A stretch of DNA of 64,000 nt. Source: Gambelia wislizenii (Eukaryota > Chordata > Lepidosauria > Squamata > Crotaphytidae). The stretch covers positions 31,246,501-31,310,500 of the forward strand of contig JAUMIR010000003.1 in assembly GCA_030847615.1 (NCBI GenBank), given 5' to 3'. Numbering within the stretch: the stretch's first letter is position 1; the number at the start of each line of letters is the position of its first letter. The translations under genes and the position numbers were made by a program. Below the pieces are notes generated by a model. That model saw nothing but the letters and a program-made list of their open reading frames with translations, ran no database searches and had not been told where the DNA came from. Of this stretch, positions 55,062 through 64,000 are shown piece after piece.

Positions 55062-55515
55062 CAATGCCCTGAAGGTTTCCTCTGATACAGCTGGCTCTAT
55101 TGGTTTTGCGGTTTATTATAAGGGGCATTGGTATGCCCAAATCTGGCCTGAGAAATGGGTGGCTGCAGGCTTGATGTTGATGTTTTTGGAGCGTTTTTTT
55201 TTCCCCTGCCTGGATCTGGGCTGATGAGTTTCCTAACTCCTCAGTCATTTCTGGTGTGACAATCTGGCTGCTGTGCATGTGATCAACACCATGTCTTCCG
55301 AGGCTAAGTGGGTTATGCATTTAGTGAGGGCCTTGGTTTCAAAGTGTTTATGATACAATATACTTTTTATTGCTCTCCATGTGACTGGTGCGGAGAATGG
55401 GATAGCTGATGCTTTTTCCCACCAACAGATGGAGCACGTCAGAGACCTGGCTCTGGAAGCAGATGTCTGCCTTGCCCCAATGCCCATAGACCTGTGGAGT
55501 CTTGGAGGGGTGAGG
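55062..55515 (+). pseudogene. DIRS element, RNase H domain remnant
   Basis: SSDTAGSIGFAVYYKGHWYA QIWPEKW (55078-55158) matches the start of the DIRS RNase H domain. After a frameshift come FWCDNLAAVHVIN (about 55248), with the Asp of the CDN motif, then KWVMHLVRALVSKCL and GIADAFSHQQMEHVRDLALE AD (55399-55464), the form of the A-D-A-L-S-R end motif in this family. RNase H degrades the RNA strand in reverse transcription. RT itself is missing upstream, cut off at the BovB junction. Confidence 0.8.
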
Positions 55516-55945
55516 TTGTGAGAGCCATTGGTCTCTCTTTAGCATCTTTCACTAGGGCTAGCTATAAGAAAGCAGGGAAGAATTTTGAATGTTTTCAGTC
55601 TGATGAAGACCTTCCATACCTTTGGCCCATTCCTGTGGATCATATTCTACTATCTTGCTTGATGCTGACAGGTAAGGGTCTTGTGCTGCAATCCATTTGA
55701 AAAAAAGTTCTTGGCCTTGGCCTTTGCAGCAAAGGTAAAGGGTTTTGAGGACACCACTGGTGACTTTAGGATTCACATAACCCTGGAAGGCTGAGAGAGC
55801 ATTTGTGTGATTGATAAGCATGAACCACTGTCCCCTGGAATACTCAGAGGTCTGGGTGACCAATTGGTGTCTATGTGTTCTTCTGCCTATGAGGCTGCCC
55901 TTTTTCATGCAGCCTCATTAGTGGCTTTCTTTGGAATCCTGTAGG
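55516..55945 (+). pseudogene. DIRS tyrosine recombinase, N-terminal part
   Basis: SFTRASYKKAGKNFECFQSD EDLPYLWPIPVDHILLS (55547-55657) is the N-terminal helical domain; then FAAKVKGFEDTTGDFRIHIT LEG and AALFHAASLVAFFGIL before the break at 55945. The break lies just at the expected first catalytic Arg of the recombinase core; the codon there reads TAG in the rejoined flanks. Confidence 0.75.
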
Positions 55946-56326
55946 CAGGGCCGGTTTAAGGCACCAGTGGCGTCAGCATCCGCAGGGGGCCGCATCATTG
56001 TGGGGGCTCCCATAGTAGTAACCCTCCTCCTGCAAAAAACATGATTAGTAATAATCTGAATATCCTGAATATCCATGATTGTGGTTGGGCCCCACAGTAG
56101 TAACCCTCCTCCTACAAAAATATTATAAGTAATAATCTGAATATCCATCATTGGGGGGGGGGCATAGTAGTACCCCTCCTCCTGCAAAACATTATTAGTA
56201 ATAATCTGAATATCCTATACTGTGAATAGCTTAGGTTGAGTTAGGTTACATTGACCTGAGATAAACATATGGAGCTCCCAAAATAAAGCATTGCAGGGGG
56301 CCCCCAAATGCCTTAAACCGGTCCTG
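55946..56326. mobile_element. hAT-type MITE inserted in DIRS recombinase
   Basis: 381 bp. Left CAGGGCCGGTTTAAGGCA, right TGCCTTAAACCGGTCCTG: 18-base inverted repeats with two mismatches. Flanked by CCTGTAGG (55938-55945) and CATGTAGG (56327-56334), an 8-bp duplication with one change, as expected for hAT. The interior holds three copies of a ~60-80-bp unit starting at about 56010, 56095 and 56164 (TAGTAACCCTCCTCCTGCAA, ATTAGTAATAATCTGAATAT CC). No transposase. Confidence 0.9.
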
Positions 56327-56785
56327 CATGTAGGTGACCAAGTTATTAGTGGGTTCCAAACAGGAATCTTCAGGGAGACCTTTAACATTTGATCTATCAG
56401 ACAAGCAAGCAGTCTTAATCATTAGGACTTCCAAGACTGGCCAAAAAGGTAAGAGGACACTAGCTGAATTAGGCAAATGTTCTGAAGCACCTCTATGTCC
56501 AGTATGTGTGCTACATCTTTACATTCAAATGGAGGGGGTCAGTCCAGGGGTTTTGTTTTCTCATAGCAATATGTCTCCCCTTACCAGGTACCAGTTTGGG
56601 ATGGCTACATCAAAGGCATTGACTCATTTGGGACTGCAGGATGTTAGATTTGGCACTCATTCCTTTAGGATAGGAGCAGCTTCAACAGCATTCACAATGG
56701 GCATGGTCCCTTCCTCAATTCAATGTGTTGGGCATTGGAAGTCAGTGGTGTTCCGACGCTATGTATGCCCTGTGATGTTTTGAAG
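56327..56785 (+). pseudogene. DIRS tyrosine recombinase, catalytic part
   Basis: Open frame for 149 codons (56334-56783): VGSKQESSGRPLTF, then RTSKTGQKGKRTLAELGKC, then CPVCVLHLYIQM. The catalytic box THSFRIGAAS (56655-56684) has H-x-x-R, and GHWKSVVFRRYVCP (56730-56771) has the His and the Tyr nucleophile. This enzyme joins circular DIRS cDNA to the genome by strand exchange and leaves no target duplication. The four recognisable catalytic-core residues after the MITE are intact, although the gene as a whole is broken upstream. Confidence 0.85.
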
Positions 56786-56839
56786 GTTATTAACATTTTC
56801 TTTTGTCTTGTTAGCCCCTAGGTGCTACATTGTGTGACA

Positions 56840-57335
56840 ACAGGTCCTGATCAGTGGCCACAGGATGATCCACTGGGCACCAGACCTGGAACTTACATTT
56901 TGGGAGCAGCTGGGGTTGAATAAATTTGCCAGTGTTGAGTGGCTTGGGGAGGCATGGCCTCTGATGGACTGGTTTGTTTCCATTGCTTTTTGAGGAGTGC
57001 ATGGGGCCTCCTCCTGATGTACTTGTGATCCACCTTGGTGAAAATGATCTTGGTCTGCTCAAAGGAAAAACGCTTATCCTGTAAGTGCCGGCTGACATAT
57101 GGTTAATTCACAACAATTGATCCAGGGTGTCTGTTTTTGGTCTGCCATTTTGCCCCATCAAGTTTGGTTATGCAAGGGCAGTCAGTCCACAATGCCTTGA
57201 TTTGTCACACCATAGAGTCAATTGTGAAATACACAGTGCTATGATATGTGGGTTCGGCCCCTTTCTCCCACATCCTGACATACTTTTCCAACAGCCAGAG
57301 CTCTACAGAGCAGATGGAGTGCTTTTGTCAGAGTA
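56840..57335 (+). pseudogene. DIRS SGNH-hydrolase-like domain
   Basis: PPDVLVIHLGENDLGLLKGK TLIL (57013-57084) is the G-x-N-D block; LPHPDILFQQPELYRADGVL LSE (about 57266-57336) is the C-terminal block. In SGNH hydrolases the latter ends in D-x-x-H; here it reads D-G-V-L, so the catalytic His is gone. Upstream, GLNKFASVEWLGEAW (about 56914-56958) matches the copy at 1-45. It follows the recombinase, as in other vertebrate DIRS elements. Confidence 0.75.
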
Positions 57336-57339
57336 AGAT

Positions 57340-57860
57340 AATGAGATCTTTCTGAGAGAGGGGGTAAGTGCAGTATTAGCTGGCCTGGAATGGGACTAAG
57401 CAGATGGTTGGCCCTTGTCTGTGGCCAGTAACAGGGGGAGAATTTTATAGTTTGGTGTACACCTTGGCACCCTTTTGATAAACGATGGGGCTCTGGAATT
57501 ACATCCACAGGTTCTACAACCTAGGAGGTGGGGAAAGAGTCTGTCCTTGGGGCTGGCCTGGGACCTTGCTTTATCTTATAAAGTATTGTGTATTGGGAGG
57601 GAGCAACCTGGGTTTTCCTTCCAGAAAGGACTGGCCAGGGAGCAGCCCCATAACTTGGGACTTCCCTTGGGGTCAGGTGTTTTTGCCCAAGGGAAGGTTG
57701 AGGAAGTAGTTACCAGGATGACATCTGGCCTCAGCTGATCCCATAAAAGTTTGCTGCCCCTCTGTTGCTCATCTACAGATTGCTTCAAATAAATTTTAGG
57801 CCAAATAGAGTGGCCCTTATTTAACCCAAGTTCTGTATCTGATTTCATTATTTCAGGGTT
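57340..57860 (+). repeat. DIRS 3' untranslated region
   Basis: Follows the hydrolase and shares blocks with 2060-2260 (GCCAGGGAGCAGCC, GGGGTCAGGTGTTTTTGCCC AAGGGAAG, GAGTGGCCCTTATTTAACCC). Frames in this stretch (57475-57738 and 57576-57998) have no domain. Confidence 0.6.
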
Positions 57861-57864
57861 GGTC

Positions 57865-58093
57865 ATCAGAACTGTATTTTCTGTGCAGAAGACATGATTT
57901 TCTGTGCAGGAATGTGATTTTCTGAAATGAGATTTTCCGCACAAAAGAATAAGTGCTGTATTCACACAGAGTATGTGCCAAACTGTAAAGATTATCATCT
58001 GTCCATGATTTTCCTTGTCAGGGTTCCCCAGTGCTCAGGAAACCTATTTTTCATCTATTATTTGAATATTTTCCATATATAGTTTCAATCCCT
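57865..58093 (-). repeat. Family A repeat, copy 4
   Basis: Reversed: starts AGGGATTGAAACTATATATG, then GGGGAACCCTGACAAGGAAA ATCATGGA, then units AATCACATTCCTGCACAGAA AATC and CTTCTGCACAGAAAATAC. The same order as in the copy at 16757. Confidence 0.55.
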
Positions 58094-58099
58094 AGCCTG

Positions 58100-58885
58100 G
58101 ACCCCATAAATTAAAATGGAAAAGGTGACGAGGGAAGAGCTACCTAGAGCTAGGCAGTTATGGCACCAATCACCACACATGTTCTCTTCCATAGCACACC
58201 ATCATTCCCTCCTACTGTCCTGACTTGGACAGTTCTGTCATCCCAATTTTTCAGCTGCTTTTAAAATGTCCAAGTTTCTCTCTCCTCTTCAGTCTACGAA
58301 GGCTGGTGAGGAAGACCAAGGACTTTATCACACCAGCTTCTTCTCTTGCTAAAATTGCATTCTTTTCAAAAGCAATCGGGGCTACTCTTTTTTTTTATCA
58401 CACCTTTGTAATCTTTCCAGCATTGCAGCCTTCGTCCATGCTAATAACGTATCACATGCAGCACTTGGCTCTGGACATCCCGTACCGCCCAGTGCTGCCC
58501 AGTGTGTGCCTAGTTTGACACACACACACACACACACACACACCACAGAAATCTAAATTAAAAGGAGTCTTACCTTTACAAAGGCCATTTTTTTCCTGGG
58601 GGGAGGGAAGACTTCCTGATTCAGGATAGACTAGATTAATCACTGGCAAATGAAAGTGATTAATCTGTCCACAATTAATCTAGTCTGCTCAGTCAGGAGC
58701 TCCTTCCTCTCAAATAACTGGCAAGGAAAGAGCATCTAAACAACACCTAAAGCCCACCTACTGACCACCCAAAATTGAGATTAAAGCCAAATTGATTTAT
58801 TGCACAGCAAATGCCAACACCACAGAAACTCAGACGAGTATCTAAAAACATTCTTTTACCACAATATTTTACAGTGTAAGTATCC
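58100..58885. other. Unassigned DNA with (AC)n
   Basis: (AC)n at about 58518-58543. An imperfect inverted repeat TAGACTAGATTAATCACT ... AATTAATCTAGTCTG lies at 58627-58687. No gene. Confidence 0.45.
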
Positions 58886-58889
58886 TGGC

Positions 58890-59403
58890 ATGATTACACT
58901 TCTTTTTACATGCTTCTGTAATCACGATACATAGATGCCTCAGAATCCCAGAAATATAGCTGTTCATGGTGCTTACCTCCACATTTTTGCATGGATGAAA
59001 TTTCAGCAGTTCTCACGAGCAGAGGTGAGCACACTTAAAAGCCAAAAAAACAGCTAAGTTGTCAAACAAAATGAACACACAAGCACTGAAACACACTTGG
59101 AAACTTGTAAGCAAGATGGGGGGGGGTCATAAAAAGAGTGTTCCATGCATAGTTTTTGCATTCTCACCAGAAGTTCTTGGCAGGGAACACCCATTGACTC
59201 TGGAATCATGCCAGCTGCACATGGAATGGCACAACAAAAATGCCACAGAAGATCAATTGGTGACTTCTCCCCACTAATACAAAAGAACAGCACCTCCTAA
59301 CAGCAGCAGAATGCTTGCAGAATGCTGGGGTACAATGTTGTGTGATAGGGAAGCCATTTTGTGGTCTCGTTTCGATGTTACAACAACATGTCTGATAATC
59401 TCC
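58890..59403 (-). mobile_element. Family B element, long form (copy 14)
   Basis: The right end ATGTCTGATAATCTCC (59388-59403) is clear. The interior resembles copy 1: TCAGCAGTTCTCACGAG, AAAAAACAGCTAAGTTGTCA, CACTGAAACACACTTGG, CACCAGAAGTTCTTGGCAGG GAACACCCATTGACTCTGGA ATCA. The left end could not be placed, so the start is approximate. Confidence 0.6.
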
Positions 59404-59404
59404 A

Positions 59405-60480
59405 AGGTCTCTGTGAAAGATGCTCCTACTGCAATTTACTGTCTCATGTGATTAAGCCCTATGTCTACAAAAGACTCCAATGAAGTAAACTGATGATGAA
59501 GTAGACTGTGTCTGTGAAAGCTATGAAAGCTTATACTACAAACTGATTTCTCTCAGTTAGTCTCAAAGGCTCTACAAGATTCTTTTGCATACTTTTTAAA
59601 ATAGAAATTGGAAAAGTTACCCTTTTGGGTCACACCTCCCAGAGTCCCCCCATGTTCAGGCTTGCTGGAGGAATCTGGTAGCAGTGATACCCAAAAGTGC
59701 CCCCCCCCCAGCACTGTTTTTTCAACATTTTGAGGAGAGAACTCTCTTTATTGTAAGCTCTCAGTTGCTGGGCCTTTTTTCTTCTTCTTTTATTTGCCAG
59801 TTTATATGAAAACTAAAGATTGGTAGAGATGTGGCCTGTTACATGCCCTTGCTCCAGTGATCCTAGTCATGGCTATTCTATCTTTCATTTTTTCCATGAT
59901 TAGCTGGAAAGACTAAAGGCAGGCCTCTACTTGTATCTGCTTTGAGGGGAATTGATGCTCCCATGGTATTGGGAACCATGGTAAAATAGTAGTTGGAGTT
60001 GTGAAAAGATCACTGCACCATTCATTTGTGTGAGAATAGACGAGGAATGTAGCTGTAGGGTGGCAAAATGAGGTCATTGCTGCTCCAAATAAGAATTCTG
60101 ACCCTTAATGAATTCTTTCCTCACTGCTCAAGTACCTACCATTCCAGTAAAAGTGATATTGAAAATCATTCACACCCCCATGATCCTTGTGCCATTTTTT
60201 TCTGATCAAAATGGGACACAAGAGAATCATAAGAGCAAATGTTGCAAAGTTCCAATTAGAATCACTCACACTCTTGTATTTGCAGCGTTCCTATTCCTTT
60301 GGTTACTGTGCCTTCCTCTTTCTTTGGGTACCTAACCTATATCTCTAAATGTTCAACTGAAGAAAATTTCATTTTGTGGGGCAGAATTTTTGTTTGGGGT
60401 AAAATGCTCTAAGTTATTCCCCTACCCATAGCTACACCCCTGGAATAGACCCCACCTATACAACACAGGAAGGCTGCAAC
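59405..60480. other. Unassigned, mostly unique DNA
   Basis: No supported feature; a C run at about 59700-59709. Confidence 0.45.
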
Positions 60481-60484
60481 TGAA

Positions 60485-60990
60485 CAACCAGTGTTAGGGG
60501 TAATGAAGGAAGGTTTGGTGTGCAAGTTGTGGTTCCTTCCATTGTTAGACCTTATAGGAACATCCTATGTAAAGATGACCCAAGGTAATGTTGAGGAATT
60601 AGTGTCCCTGGGTGTTATCCCCCTTTGGTGGGGGTGGTCTATGAAGTTAAAACTATTAAAAGTTAACTTTCTTCTAGCAGAACAATATATTACCTTGCCC
60701 TGAACTCCAAAAACAGAAGAGGTAGGCAGCTTCAAGTTAAATGACTTAAAACTTTACTAATGACTATGCATTTACATATGCACAGAGAGCCTAAATCCTG
60801 ACAAAACTAATGAATAGGTTGGTTAAAAGACAGGTGTTTCATCTTAAATCACCAGCTTGATAAGAAGAAAAACATGGCAGCAGCAAAAAGAGTAGGAGAG
60901 AAAAACATGGTACCGATAGGAGCTGAGAAGTAACAAATCTTTTATATGACCATGACCAAGGGAAGTATCCTAAGTCAGATGGTCATGTTG
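60485..60990 (-). repeat. Possible LTR, reversed
   Basis: On the minus strand a TATA-like CATATAAAAGATTTG (about 60940) is followed by a leader-like stretch. No matching copy elsewhere in the window and no boundaries found. Confidence 0.2.
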
Positions 60991-60994
60991 CTTA

Positions 60995-62080
60995 GTTGCA
61001 AACTATGAATGAGAGAAAAAGAAGGATTTCAACATTCAGAAAATGCTGTCATACCTATTACCCACTTGCCATAATGGCAAGAGAGGAGGGCTACAGAATG
61101 CTGGATTTTTCCAAAAGATAAACTTGGCATATCCTTTCTTCTAATCTGCTTCCTGTACGTGTGTGTGTGTGTATGTGTAGCTTGAATGGCTTGATGTAAT
61201 GCATGGTATCAAAACAGAGAAGAAAAGATAAAGAAAGTTTCAAGAAGTGACAATTTCTTTTCACTGGGACCCAAGATACAATAGTCAGGTCTCAGTAGCT
61301 CTCACATATACAGAGATGATACAAGTGAAAGGGACACTTTCTTTAAGGGGGGAAAAAATCAATCTTTTTTTGTGCATGAAGCCAGTCAAGAGGGATCTGT
61401 CTATAGAAGAGTAATAAAATAAGGAACTGTATGTCTCCTGAACAATAAGGAACTGGAACAGGGAGGAAAAAATAGAATGCCAAAGCACAAATCTGAAACT
61501 AGGCCAAAATAAAAGCATTAATAAATACCACTGACTGCCAGCCAAGCAAAGGAACTTTTTATTATTATTTAATAATTTTATATCCATCTTTCTGCAAGAA
61601 AACAACATGCAAAGCAGCTAACATTAATAAAAAATAAAAGTAAAATATAATTTATTCTGTCCACATATGAACCTTATGTTGCCAAAGCAGTGTCATGTAT
61701 ACATGAAAGCACAGTATCAGAAAGTTTAAAGGACAGGGAGATATACAAATATAGCTTTCGTAAACCCACAAACCATTAATGGGTGGATGGGAGAATAACT
61801 AATAAAGACTGAGCCTGCTCAAAATTCTGATGGATGATGGGTGTGACACACAGGGCACCAACCAAATTTACGTCACTGTTCAGCCTGGCTGCTTCGTCAC
61901 TTACGCTGCCACCAAATAAATATCTGTGGAGACTGCAGTTCAATAGTTGCCACATTTATGTCAGACCTCCCCCTTATCCCTTCTTTGATTTTTTTAAAAA
62001 ATGTATATATAATTTTTACTATGTACAAAGCTTGTAACATAAAAGAAACAACTACAGAACTCTCTTCTTATCTATAGATT
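60995..62080. other. Unassigned DNA
   Basis: (TG)n near 61157-61170; a short L2-like tail (TTTAATAATTTTATATCCAT) at about 61566-61585. Otherwise nothing recognised. Confidence 0.45.
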
Positions 62081-62084
62081 TCCC

Positions 62085-62606
62085 TTGGGGTTTTTCCAGT
62101 CTGTGAGGCCATGTTCTGGAATAGTTTCTTTCTGATGTTTTGCCCGCATCTGTGGCTGGCATCTTCAGAGAATGGTTGGATAGGAATGTGTGTGGAGTTT
62201 ATATATGGTGAACCCTGTTGGGGAGTATATGTAAATTTGTGTAATTGAATGGTTAGTTTTTGGGTATAGAAATGCAAGGATGATTAGTGTCTATTTGGAT
62301 AATGGTTGGTTGATGGGCCATTATCTGCTTGAAATACCCTTGTCCCTGGGTGGAATTTCTTTGTAAGCGTTGAGTTTTGATTCTATTGTTTTTCAAAACT
62401 AAAAACCAGATTTTGTTTACTTTTAGGGTTTCTTCTTTCCTGTTGAAGTTGTCCAGGTGAGTGTTTGATTTCAATAGCTTCTCTGTCCATTCTGACATGA
62501 TAGTTGTTGGCTTGGTCCAGAATATCTGTGTTTTTAAATAACATTTTGCATCTAGGTTGGTTTATAACGTGTTCTGCTACTGCTGATTTTTCTGGCTGGC
62601 CCAGTG
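62085..62606 (-). pseudogene. Penelope-like element, 3' part
   Basis: Minus strand. SEWTEKLLKSNTHLDNFNRK EETLKVNKIWFLVLKN (frame 62253-62498) is the end of the Penelope protein after the GIY-YIG domain; upstream, QPEKSAVAEHVINQ-like text is visible near 62555-62600. The 3' part ends in the terminal module at about 62085-62180 (CATCTGTGGCTGGCATCTTC AGAGAATGG), as in the elements at 42 kb. RT and the endonuclease core are missing. Confidence 0.75.
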
Positions 62607-62609
62607 TTA

Positions 62610-62985
62610 ACTTTTTCCCTCATAACTTCCCCCCCACACACACACAGACAACAAACCAAGGGATACATCTCCAATAATACAAATTTATAACATTCCCAAT
62701 AATGCAACATATATAACAATATGTAACAATCCTTTTAATCATCCCTCTGAATGTCTTCCTTTCTGGTTTACTGGAGATTTGCTACCCTCATTGGGAAAAT
62801 TTTCCTGTTTATACTTTTCTTCTTCCTGTGGCTTCTAAACTTAATCAACTCTTATTTTTGATTTAATTGCTTATCTATATGTTCATGATAATTTCCAGTC
62901 CAGACTCTCTGTATTTGAGGACCAGATTATTCAAAGTTTTCCGTTTATCTTTCCAGTGTGTTTTCCAGTGCCAACAAACTGAGTA
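62610..62985. other. Unassigned DNA
   Basis: No supported feature. Confidence 0.4.
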
Positions 62986-62989
62986 GAAA

Positions 62990-63675
62990 AAGAATGGGAA
63001 CTTAGATTGGGGTTTTACTTGTGATGGATAATACCTGTATTGGTGTGTGTTTAATTACAGGGTTGTGTGCCACATAAATACTAGTAAGGGAAATAATTCA
63101 TGAGGAGTCAGGATTTGATAAACAAAACATAAAGATTCGTTTATTGTGTAAACAGTATAACAGAAATGCTTGGAAATTTATCTCCAACTTGGTTAACTTC
63201 AAACTGGTTGCTAGTCCCTCTCTGTAGTGACTATGTAACTTCAGAATCTGCCAGACTCAAAAACAACTTATGAGTTTCTTTCTTTCCTCTCACTCTAGAT
63301 GCAAATCAGCCTCTATTCCTCTTAACACTTATTCTCACTGCACATACATTCTCTCAGCTCCACTTACAGCCATACACACATTCCAGCCCTCTCCTCATCA
63401 CATCACATCTCTTCCCCTTTCACAACTCCCCTTTCACTGCCATCTCCACCCTTTCAACTGCCACGCACCTCTTTTGCTCTCGGAGACCCCTCCCTTACTA
63501 GTTTCTTGCCACAGGATTGGCTCCTTCATGCTTTCTTCCCATTTGCTCATCAGCATCCCATCAGCTGTCCATCACATGTTCTCCACAATAGGGGAGAAAT
63601 GGGGAGAAAAAAGGAAGGAGAAGGGTGGAATAAAATAGCCTGACTGTCTGGAACAACCAGGCTATTGGGACAGTA
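62990..63675 (-). repeat. Possible LTR, reversed
   Basis: On the minus strand CACAATAAACGAATC (about 63133-63147) looks like a polyadenylation site, preceded by a long pyrimidine/purine-biased region as in U3. The plus-strand frame at 63270-63638 is a pyrimidine-rich chance frame (Ser/Pro/His-rich). Confidence 0.25.
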
Positions 63676-63681
63676 CTCCTA

Positions 63682-63918
63682 TTGTTGGTATGTGCCTTTG
63701 AGTCATTTCCAATCTATAGTGACCCTAAGGTAAACCTAACATGGGCTTTCTTGGCAAAAATTGTTCAGAGAGGGTTTGCCACTGTTTTCCTCTGATGTTG
63801 AAAGAGTGTGATATGCCCAAGGATAATCCAATGGCTTTCCACGGCTGAATGGGGATTCTAATCCTGGTCTCTTGGAGATCTGTTCCAACACTTGAACCAC
63901 TACATCATATTGACTCAG
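63682..63918 (-). repeat. tRNA-derived SINE with BovB-like tail
   Basis: Reversed copy of the 10.3-kb family: the tail reads TGTGCCTTTGAGTCATTTCC AATCTATAGTGACCCTAAGG on this strand, the body CCAATGGCTTTCC, and the B-box reversed as GGGGATTCTAATCCTGG. Nearly full length. Confidence 0.8.
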
Positions 63919-64000
63919 GAGCACTCCACACTGCCATATTTTGTTGAAGTTCCCACTAGTATTATTTATCCAAAGAGACTATGGATTATTTTGATCACAT

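Noticed and set aside
63270..63638. 122-codon Ser/Pro/His-rich frame
   Set aside because: Pyrimidine-rich composition gives a long chance frame; no domain and no coding context.

Overview
This is AT-rich vertebrate intergenic or intronic DNA built mostly from transposable-element debris. The mix (CR1 and L2 LINEs, a BovB/RTE LINE, DIRS tyrosine-recombinase retroelements, Ty3/Gypsy, Penelope-like elements, tRNA- and 5S-headed SINEs, hAT and other MITEs, CA/GA/AAAT microsatellites) points to a squamate reptile, most likely a lizard. The species cannot be read from this window. I recognise no host exon, no structural RNA gene and no CRISPR array; every protein similarity I trust belongs to a mobile element.

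Layout. 1-2.3 kb: DIRS fragment split by a rearranged Gypsy fragment. 2.3-2.7 kb: copy of an unnamed repeat (family A). 3.5 kb: 5S-headed SINE. 5.3-8.8 kb: dense nest of CR1, solo LTR, family B elements, an LTR of family D and a LINE tail. 9-10.5 kb: CR1, LINE-like fragment, tRNA SINE. 11.2-11.8 kb: full-length family B copy. 12-16 kb: mostly unique DNA. 16.4-18 kb: family A pair, CR1, foldback MITE. 20-24 kb: CR1, SINE, families A and C, an LTR. 25.3-28.2 kb: nested family B elements, LINE with a GA tail, L2 tail, CR1. 29-33.9 kb: two family D LTRs, one carrying a family B hairpin. 35.5-39.7 kb: family B, palindromic Penelope ends, hAT-like MITE. 41-43 kb: family C and an inverted Penelope pair with a GIY-YIG remnant. 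44.5-46.3 kb: old L2 and an LTR. 48.4-52 kb: SINE, family B, CR1 and an L2 with an open 158-codon frame. 54-58 kb: BovB LINE broken by a family B hairpin and abutting a long DIRS fragment, which is itself broken by a hAT MITE. 59-64 kb: family B, LTR-like stretches, Penelope and a SINE.

The most notable structure is family B: at least a dozen copies or fragments sharing termini of the type GGAGATTATCAGAC or GGACTTTTTCAGAC, 3-bp T/A-rich target duplications (TTA or ATA), and two body plans, a ~600-bp form and a 160-340-bp near-perfect hairpin. I read it as a non-autonomous DNA transposon family, possibly PIF/Harbinger-like, that was active after CR1, BovB and family D LTR insertion. Nesting gives a partial relative chronology. 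Family letters A-D are my own labels.
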